A DNA stretch of 64,000 nt. It comes from Tetragonia tetragonoides. Its lineage: Eukaryota > Streptophyta > Magnoliopsida > Caryophyllales > Aizoaceae. The stretch covers positions 32,351,501 through 32,415,500 of the forward strand of contig CM076140.1 of the NCBI GenBank assembly GCA_038025085.1. The letters run 5' to 3'. Numbering within the stretch: the stretch's first letter is position 1; each line of letters begins with the position of its first letter. This document shows positions 56,946 to 64,000 of the stretch, one piece after another. The notes under the pieces are model-generated. The model was not told the DNA's origin and did no database searches. It worked only from the letters and a program-made list of their open reading frames with translations. Both the position numbers and the translations under genes were made by a program.

Positions 56946-59512
56946 TCATTGACTCGAATCCTCCTCCTCTATATTACCTTCTAGATTAGCAACTATATTA
57001 GCCTGTCAAGCCATGAAATAAAACTACAATCATGAAACATCCTTCTTATTGGATTTAAAAATTAATACCATGCCAAATATATGATTTTTCTCACCAAACG
57101 GACACTCCTTCTAACACCTAGTGTACTTGGAGCAACTCCTTCATCAGCTCTACGGTCCCCTCTTCTCAAATTACGTGGAGTACCTTCAGATCCCAAACCA
57201 CCTTCGCCATTACTTCTTCTTGGATTGGGTGTACTTGGTTCATTACTTAACCGATCAGGCTCCCTCTCTTCCTCCTGTGTATCAGCTTCACCATTGCCTT
57301 TGCCTTTCCGCGTCCTTTCTTTGAAGGTCAACTTCCTCCCTAGACTAGGCCTACCCCTTGCCTTCACAACCAACGGATCTTCATACATTGGTCCCTCTAC
57401 ATCCACATCTTCCCCTTCACTTGGCTGGCCCCATGGTTCATATACATCAAATACGTCTCAAACACCCTTCAACACACCTTTAAAGTAGGTACACATTTCC
57501 TCCAAACCTATAGCCCGTTCTTCAACTTCATAGAATTGTCTCTCCAGATCTCGTCTCCGCTCCCTCTTAACAGTCCATTTTCCCTCAACTCCTACAAGCA
57601 TCACCTTACTGTGATCCCTCTTCACATTCATCCTCCAAAGTCGACTAATGTACATGTCTGGCACACAAGCAATACGCCTACATTTGAACACTGAAAGTGC
57701 ATGCCTACACAACAACCCTTTCCAATCCCACATGCCACAAATGCAATCAACTTCCCTAGTTCCTGTATCATAACTCACCCTAAATTCATGGGTATCAAGT
57801 GTTCCATCTTCTTTGTCTTTCTTCTCAGTAGCTTTGTAAATGCAGTCCCCCGCTGCTTCCCCAATCAACAAAACTTCACAGTACATTGTATCCACAATCT
57901 CAGTCTATACATTTTGGAACATGGCGGTCGTATATGATTTTTGGTATTGACCCTCCATTACAAACTTGGTTAGGCACCTCACTTTCCCATACGACGAATC
58001 CGAATCTGTCTTTGTCTCCTTCTCAATCTTAGCTGCCAAAGCTATCTCAAACCTATCCAAAAAGGATTTCAGGGTTGTTTTGTTGTGTACATAGTATTTA
58101 AAATAAGCATTCATCGACTCACTACGTTGAGTTGACGACATCCCGGCCCAAAACTGATCCTTCACAAAAATAGGAGCCCATTTGCTGCGCCACTTGTACA
58201 AATACTGTATCCAAACCCACCGCTTTAACCTAAATTCTGTCACCATACACTCCCACATGTCCTCAAACTCATCAAAGGTCTGACTCTCGTACACGACGTC
58301 ATAAAGCACATTCAACAGCTCATGGTATCTACTGTACCCCCAAACTTGTCCGGGAATTTCTTCAATATGTGCCATAAACACAACCTATGCCTACTACCAG
58401 AAAATATCTCTTTGATTGCTTTACCCATTCTCTGACATTGATCTGTAATTATCGCCCCAGGACTAACATCTCCCATTGCTCTCAAAAAAGATGAAAACAA
58501 CCATTTAATTGTATCCGCATCTTCTCCACACAACAAAGCTGACCCAAGCAATATTGACAGTCCATGATGGTTAACACCAACAAACGGGGCAAATGACATC
58601 TTGTACTTATTCAACAAGTACGTACTGTCAAACGAAATAACATCATGGAACTCCTTATACGCCGCCCTAGATCTACCATCCACCCAAAACACATTACGAA
58701 TCCTCCCTTGATCATCAACATCTATCTCATAGTAAACATCAACATTCAGCATTTGTAACTTCAAGAACAATTGTTGAAGTGCATTAGCATCCCCGGCCTT
58801 TAGTCTTGCCCTCTATATCTTGGCTAAATGGTTGCGGATATCACTAGGCAAACAAGGCATCTTTCTAGAACCACCATAAGCAACAATAGTTTCTTTCACA
58901 ATTTGGTTTGTCCTAACACCAGACTCCTCTAAGTACTCTATTGACTGCACAACAGGTTCTGTGCACAATCATGAGATGACTCATCTCATGATTGTGCACC
59001 AAGTTAACAATTCCTATTATCCAAGAACCTTCTCCATGCTCCCTAACCCCAACACGCACCCTACATTTACACTTCACACTTGGTTTCCTACGATCAATTT
59101 TACCTTGTGATGGCCTTTCCCCAGCCCTATGGCATGCAAACAACTGAGATTTCAAATCGCCGTCCTTGTTCTTATTGTGAGAGAACTTAACAAAGGCGAA
59201 CCCTAAGCTCTTTCCATATGACTGCAAAAATGTATGTGCATCATCAACACTGGCAAAAACCCTTCCCAACTCAGGGACAACTACTTCTTCCTCCTCAAAT
59301 AATCCCGATATTTCTATATCATCCTCTTCTACACTGTTAACTTCTTCACCTCCATAACCTCCATCAACTTCATCACATTCATCAACTTCGTCAGAACTAC
59401 CTTCTCCATTCTCATACACAGTGTCACTTTCATCACCTGAAGAAGATGATTCATATCTTACTTCAGGGTTGTTTGACTCATCCAAACCATGACACTCAAA
59501 TTCTTCCATCAT
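56946..59512 (-). pseudogene. FAR1/FRS-type MULE transposase
   Basis: ATG at 59512 (MEEFECHGLDESNNPEV), acidic N-terminus, then a FAR1-type DNA-binding domain (GRVFASVDDAHTFLQSYGKS, KCKCRVRVGV, VNLVHNHEMS, about 59270-58960). The MULE DDE core follows: DVISFDSTYLLNKYKMSFAP (first Asp), GAIITDQCQRMGKAI (second Asp), SSTQRSESMNAYFK (Glu). Then come a SWIM finger (DCICGMWDWKGLLCRHALSV) and a basic tail (RGRPSLGRKLTFKERTRKG). A last intron, 57094-57003, precedes a short exon ending at 56946. Lesions: palindromic duplication at 58961-58999, a stop near 58815, a frameshift near 58335, TAG at 57905-57907 and TGA at about 57458. It would excise and reinsert the element. Confidence 0.8.
58961..58999. 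repeat. Perfect 39-bp palindrome inside the transposase
   Basis: Arms of 19 bases (58961-58979 and 58981-58999, beginning gtgcacaatcatgagatga) around a single C. On the minus strand the right arm encodes VHNHEMS of the FAR1 domain. The left arm is its inverted copy, giving SHLMIVH and a frameshift. Confidence 0.9.
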
Positions 59513-61170
59513 CAACAATACCTATGTGGGCCACACAGTTCATAACAAGTTAGTAAAACAACCAACCCATCAGCTATGTTGTCTAACACCACCTCCCTAA
59601 CCACTATACTCCTACAATTATCATAAAGTTCACAGCTTCCATACTTTCACCTTACTCCTATCAATAAACAGGAACCTATTCTCTCCAAACTATCACTAAT
59701 ACTAATCCTCAACTATATTCAAACAGTCATAACTATTCACTGCAATAAACACACACACAACTCCACACTGTCAAGCCCCACATTGTCAACCCTTCAACAT
59801 TTATAGACCCCGTCATATACAAATACACATGGCGAGGGGAGACATTTATAAAACTATCACTCCAACCAAACAACACAATCTCCAATTATACCCAAATGTC
59901 ACGCATTCTACATTACTACAAATATCACCATACAATAACAACATGGGGAGTTACTACTCAAATAAATAGCCAACATAACATTATAAATCATATAATCACC
60001 CTTAAAGATAAATGATACAGAATAAATAACTACAAATAGCCAACGTAACATTCTAAATTATAAAATCACCCTTAAAGATACAGGATACACAACATTTAAA
60101 GACATTGTCAAAAAACACTATCTCCAATTATGCTCACACTATCATGCCTTTATCAAGTTTTCAGAAATCACCATATATATCATATCGAAAAACAGGGAAG
60201 GGACAAAATACTGCAGTCTGAACTACATATACTTCACATATCACCATACTCAACTACGTTTACTAAACATAGCCAGCAATTATTTCTATGCCTTACAACC
60301 ACCCTTAAACATACAACACATCTAAATAAATATATATGACAAACAATTAGGGATTAACTTAGGGATTAACTACACATGCATCCAAAATTAGGGTTTAACT
60401 ATGCTAATACTTTAGCAGATCAAAAATACCAAAACTACCAAATCAAATTTCAAATTTAACAACCAGAATTATGGTTCCTCTAACTTCAAATTACCATAGC
60501 TACCAAAACATATTTTCAAATTTATGCTGTAGCGAACCCTAATCGTTAATTTCACAATTTTAATAGCAATATAAGGGTACCACAACAAATCAATTTCAAA
60601 AAATAACATACCCAAAAACAACAACACGAATTTTAAGAGCTAACCTTGACCTTCCTCTTTCAATTTTAATAGAACTTCTTTTTCTCACCTTCGACGACTT
60701 CCTCAGTAACAATGGAACCAAATCACCTCACCAAAAGATCGAGCTTTTTAATGTGTGTGTCGTCTTCAATGTTAGAGTGAATATTGATGTGGGTAGGGTT
60801 TGTGAGGAGAGAGAAACAAACACTATGCGATTTTCAGATAAATGAGAGGAGAGGTGAGCTGAGCTACTGAAGTGACGAGAGAGAGGTTATGAGTTTTCAC
60901 TTTTCAGACATAAAGTGACAAGAGGAGAGAGAGGAGAGCTTGCATGTTTTCAAAACTAAAGTGACGATACAGATGTCAGGAGAGAGAAATGTGAGAAGAG
61001 AGATTATGAGAGGATTTTAGATTTAATTCCCTCCTAATCTATTACAAGTCATCCACCAAGCATGTGCCACATGCCTAGTAGATATGCCACTTAATTGAAA
61101 GTCAATGCCACATCATTTGAGAATATGGTTTTACCCATATTCTCAGAATGCAAATAACAGGGCTCTAATT
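59513..61170. other. Upstream region of the transposase and right edge of the accessory block
   Basis: AT-rich, no convincing gene; probably promoter, leader and terminal region of the MULE. An AG-rich stretch (60830-60990, gagagag words) lies upstream of the gene. I looked for long terminal inverted repeats against the left side of the block and found none by eye. Confidence 0.4.
61118..61145. repeat. Hairpin near the right edge of the block
   Basis: Perfect 11-bp stem (tgagaatatgg at 61118-61128, ccatattctca at 61135-61145) with a six-base loop, 25-30 bases before the point where Tat/Ogre-like sequence resumes. Confidence 0.7.
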
Positions 61171-61324
61171 TTTATTCAAACTGAACGAATAAGCTTACAT
61201 TGCATAAATTAAAATTCCTAAGGTTACAAAAAAAAAAAGTGCAACTACGAGGGTTTAAGCTAAACAAATTCTTACTACTATTTTAAAACTAGACTTGCTT
61301 TCTAAAGAAAACTACTTTAATCCT
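61171..61324 (+). other. Tat/Ogre-like 3' region, flank of the DUF7745-like gene
   Basis: Matches about 4060-4170 of element A (cattgcataaat, gagggtttaa, ctaaacaaa). It shows that Tat/Ogre-like sequence resumes here after the accessory block. Confidence 0.6.
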
Positions 61325-62399
61325 TATTCCCTTTTGAAGGCTTCCTTTAAGAGTTTTTCTTTGAAGGACCTTGGCTTAAGGACGACTTATGATGGCTTCC
61401 TTGAGCTGGGGGCTTGCCTCTTTTCATTACATGATAGCCTTCCTCATAAGGCCTTCCTTCCTTTTCTTGCTTCCTATTCCTGACTCATACCTAGGTACTA
61501 GTTGGTCCCACTCCTCATGACGAAGGGCTCGTCTTGCTTCCATCACTGCAGGATATCCAGTTCAAATAGGTCTCAGAAACTTGGCTTGGGGCAATCACCA
61601 GAGGTACTGTCCAGCGATCCCTTCCACGCCAATATTTTCCCCAGTCCTTAGCAAATTCAGTGGTCAAACCCAAGATAGGTTGTCTCGTAGTCTCCTGACG
61701 AGGAATAACCTGCTTCAACCCATATTATCGCATGACCCAAGAAGGAAAGAACTAAGTACTTCTTTACAGGCCCACTATAGTAGTGTGAGGAATGAATTCG
61801 CAGCCAGCCACTAAACAGGCTAAGTTCCACCAGGTCACATGCCAACGAATAGCTGGTCTGGCATGGAAAAAGGCATCCCATTCAACAAGGGTATTTTCAT
61901 CATATAGCCTTTTTCTAATCAAGAAGCTAGCAGCAATATAAGTTTTCTTTTCCCAGGCTTGAGAGGTACGAGCTATCATCTTCTCTGGCGATTCTATCAA
62001 CCTTAGATGCTCACACAACCAAATTTGAAACAGCAGGGGGCTGAAAGAAAATGCCTCGTGAGGCAAAACTTTCAACTTTTCAAGCCCCAAAATAGTTTCC
62101 CGTATCACCAGATGCAAAGGAGAATGCCCTTCAGCCATTTGATTCACCACTCGCAAAAACGAGGCTCTACCTAGGTTGGAGGACTCTACATTAGAAAACA
62201 ATAGGCAATTCCACAGGCAAAGTACAAAAGCCTGTCGGCGGCAACGCCTAAATATTGTATCCTCTTCAGAAGAAGGAGCAAACTTTTCACAAATTTGAAC
62301 TAAGTCCACATCGACACCAAGAATCATGCTTTTGGCTTCTGCAGATGTCAAGCCTAGAGACTTCCTATACGGATTACTAAAATCATCCCTCAAATAAGG
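61325..62399 (-). pseudogene. DUF7745-like gene, second copy, N-terminal half cut off by an LTR
   Basis: The minus-strand frame 62399-61764 is open: TPYLRDDFSNPYRKSLGLTS, VDLVQICEKFAPSSEEDT, FVLCLWNCLLFSNVE, HSPLHLVIRETILGLEKLKV, LLFQIWLCEHLRLIESPEKM and TWWNLACLVAGCEFIPH. A further frame reads LKQVIPRQETTRQP to about 61515, and a decayed end reaches about 61325. It aligns with the copy at 4174-7988 along its whole length and shows what that copy looked like before the solo LTR entered. The N-terminal part (about 170 residues in the other copy) is missing because an LTR starts at 62400. Function unknown. Confidence 0.65.
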
Positions 62400-63949
62400 T
62401 GTAGACACCAAAAACTGTGTCTATAATAAGTCCCTATAAAAACCCGATGATTAAAGAATTGGATTTTGCTCGAACTTGGGTTGCGAGAATAATTGCTCTG
62501 ATGATTAGCCCAGTTCATTTGATTTGACTAGTGGAAGCCTTTTGTACAGGTGATCCAAACCAGTTGGACTCAGTTCAATTAGAGTCCAAACTGAGAGATA
62601 GGCCTCTTTGAACCTAAGGGCTCGAAAGAGAACCCAAACCCTTGAGTCAACCTTTTGTCAAAAAAGGGAACTCTGTCAATCCCGCGTGGACCCCCTCAGA
62701 AAAGCCTCCCCCGCATGAAAAGCACGTCAGGCGCCTATGCAGGCAAGCCGCTCCAGGTCCAAGCGGTCACGCTTGAGTTCAAGCGGTGGCCGCTAGACCA
62801 AACGGCCATAGCGTTAGGCCAAGCGGCTAGACCGCTTGCCTAGCGGCTTGATCGCTTGTCCTGCCGGCTTTGTTGTTCGGCCTGGCTGCATGGCCACCTG
62901 GACCTTTTCTCGTGGACGGCAAATTTGAGGCCTATTTGATTTCTGTGCCTAACCCTGGCAGCTCCCCCTCTTCTATATAAACAAACCTTAGGGTTCAGTT
63001 GAAGAGGTTGGCAGTTAGAGAGAAGAGGTTGGTCTTTTGGTCGGGAACTTTAGAGTTTAGACATTCTCTCTCATATTAAATCAGAAATTCTGATTCTACT
63101 CCTTCTTTAGGCTAGCCCTAGCACCAGAAAATAAACCTTTATACTTCATCAAGAGCAAGAATTCGAGCATAAAGAACCAAATAAGTTCATTGTGAGCATC
63201 CAGGTAATCCAACCTGAGGATTTTCAATAAATTTTATATTGTTTGTTATTACTAACGAATTTGGTTTATGTGATATGTACATGCATGGCGCGTTTTGAGC
63301 AAAAGGGCTTGTATTAAGTCTAACAAATGGATGAATGAATGCAATATTTTTGTTATTTATTGCTTTTGATAATTAAATTATGCTTGTTTGTGAATGGGTG
63401 GATGAATTGCTTGTTTGCCTCCTAACTTGCAGGTTTTAGCATATTTATCGTTTTTTAGCAATAAAAGCATGTAACTTCATAAATTGTTAAAAGTGGTCAC
63501 AATAATAATGTTTGTTCAACCCATTAGTTAAAACTAGGAATTTGGACAAATTGAACCTTGTTTGGAACCGTAGCATTAAAAATTGCATTAAATCGATTAG
63601 TAAAGGCCGTTGTTGTCAACAGACGAGTTGGGTGCCTAACACCTTCCTAAATTGTACTCACACCCCCGAACTCATTTATGAAGTCAATTTTCCAATAGGC
63701 ATTGGGGTACAAAGGAATTGAGTTGACGTCTTTCTACACTATCGACTTGATTCCAAGGTTTTGAAATTACTTTAAATTTGGTGGCGACATCTGACAATCT
63801 TAATCATGTCCTTAGTAAAAAAGAAAAATCTTCATGTGCATTCACACTCAAAGATTCACGAAACCAGAACACCACGCTCTCCCAGGCTACCCGTCCGGCC
63901 GCCCGAAAACCATAGGGGAAAAAAGGGGAGAAAAATCTGGTAGCCTACA
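62400..63949 (+). repeat. LTR of a third Tat/Ogre-like element
   Basis: Starts tgtagacacc inside the DUF7745-like gene and ends agcctaca before a primer-site word. It shares with the LTR at 20521-21606 the conserved block cgagttgggtgcctaacacc (near 63626), GC palindromes and a TATA box, but is otherwise diverged and longer (1550 bp). It is most simply the 5' LTR of an element that continues past the window. Confidence 0.7.
62750..62981 (+). promoter_or_regulatory. U3 promoter of the third Tat/Ogre-like LTR
   Basis: GC-rich palindromic words (caagcggctagaccgcttg, ctagcggcttgatcgc, about 62755-62865) precede ctatataaa at 62973-62981, about 110 bases downstream. Confidence 0.5.
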
Positions 63950-63950
63950 G

Positions 63951-63968
63951 TGACGACTTCACTAGGGA
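63951..63968 (+). promoter_or_regulatory. Putative primer-binding site of the third Tat/Ogre-like element
   Basis: tgacgacttcactaggga, one base after the LTR, matching the site at 21608. It is followed by ttaagagggtgtaact, the same leader start as at 1 and 21636. Confidence 0.55.
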
Positions 63969-64000
63969 CATGATTAAGAGGGTGTAACTTGAAAATCGAT

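Noticed and set aside
32570..61170. Helitron ending at the 61118 hairpin
   Set aside because: A CTAA word does follow, but the distance from the hairpin is about 19 bases, there is no Rep/helicase gene, and no TC 5' end is found. A MULE transposase is present instead.
1..63968. Tandem Tat/Ogre-like array sharing LTRs at 20521 and 62400
   Set aside because: The 62400 LTR cuts a coding sequence and the 20521 LTR has no polypurine tract before it, so nested insertion is simpler. It remains possible for the LTR at 20521.

Overview
The window looks like gene-poor, repeat-dense nuclear DNA of a eudicot plant. It holds nested LTR retrotransposons of two Ty3/gypsy lineages, an L1-type LINE, a FAR1-type Mutator-like (MULE) transposase, multi-exon genes with GT/AG introns and TATA boxes, and two tandem-repeat arrays. 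I see no rRNA, tRNA, CRISPR array or ordinary housekeeping gene. The species cannot be fixed from the sequence alone.

Left part (1-25.3 kb). The window opens just inside a Tat/Ogre-like element (A, + strand): 5' leader, decayed gag and integrase, with no protease, reverse transcriptase or RNase H. Behind the integrase are two minus-strand genes, a DUF7745-like gene (4174-7988) split by a 2.46-kb solo LTR with a perfect 5-bp target duplication, and a multi-exon gene resembling plant mobile domain proteins (about 8520-11400). Next come three plus-strand modules (13.1-20.2 kb), each with a TATA box and a coiled-coil ORF. The third is split by a rearranged minus-strand LTR element (15927-19648), also with a perfect 5-bp duplication. 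An LTR at about 20521-21606 opens a second Tat/Ogre-like element (B) with the same gag-integrase layout. B is broken at 25341 by the 5' LTR of a Tekay-like chromovirus.

Middle (25.3-32.6 kb). The chromovirus has a 5' LTR, an initiator-tRNA-Met-type primer site, an extra acidic ORF ahead of gag, then gag-protease-RT-RNase H. It stops abruptly inside RNase H at 32569; its integrase and 3' LTR are absent from the window.

Right part (32.6-61.2 kb). This is a 28.6-kb accessory block: a C48/Ulp1-like protease gene with a changed active-site His; a LINE (35098-39935) with a 14-bp target duplication; two B3-domain genes; a small intact two-exon gene; two related F-box-protein-like (Sel1-like) genes; two copies of an unusual gene ending in a LINE-type endonuclease fragment; a 54-bp minisatellite; a 168-bp satellite-like array with higher-order structure; and a FAR1-type MULE transposase that keeps its DDE residues but is broken by point lesions and a perfect 39-bp palindrome. 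I infer, without proof of termini, that much of this block is a cargo-carrying MULE or several nested ones.

Right end (61.2-64 kb). A second copy of the DUF7745-like gene is cut at 62400 by the start of another Tat/Ogre-like LTR (62400-63949), whose primer site and leader follow to the window end. Many in-frame stops are CAG to TAG or TGG to TGA/TAG, as expected of methylated, decaying plant repeats. The genes that look least damaged lie in the right-hand block.
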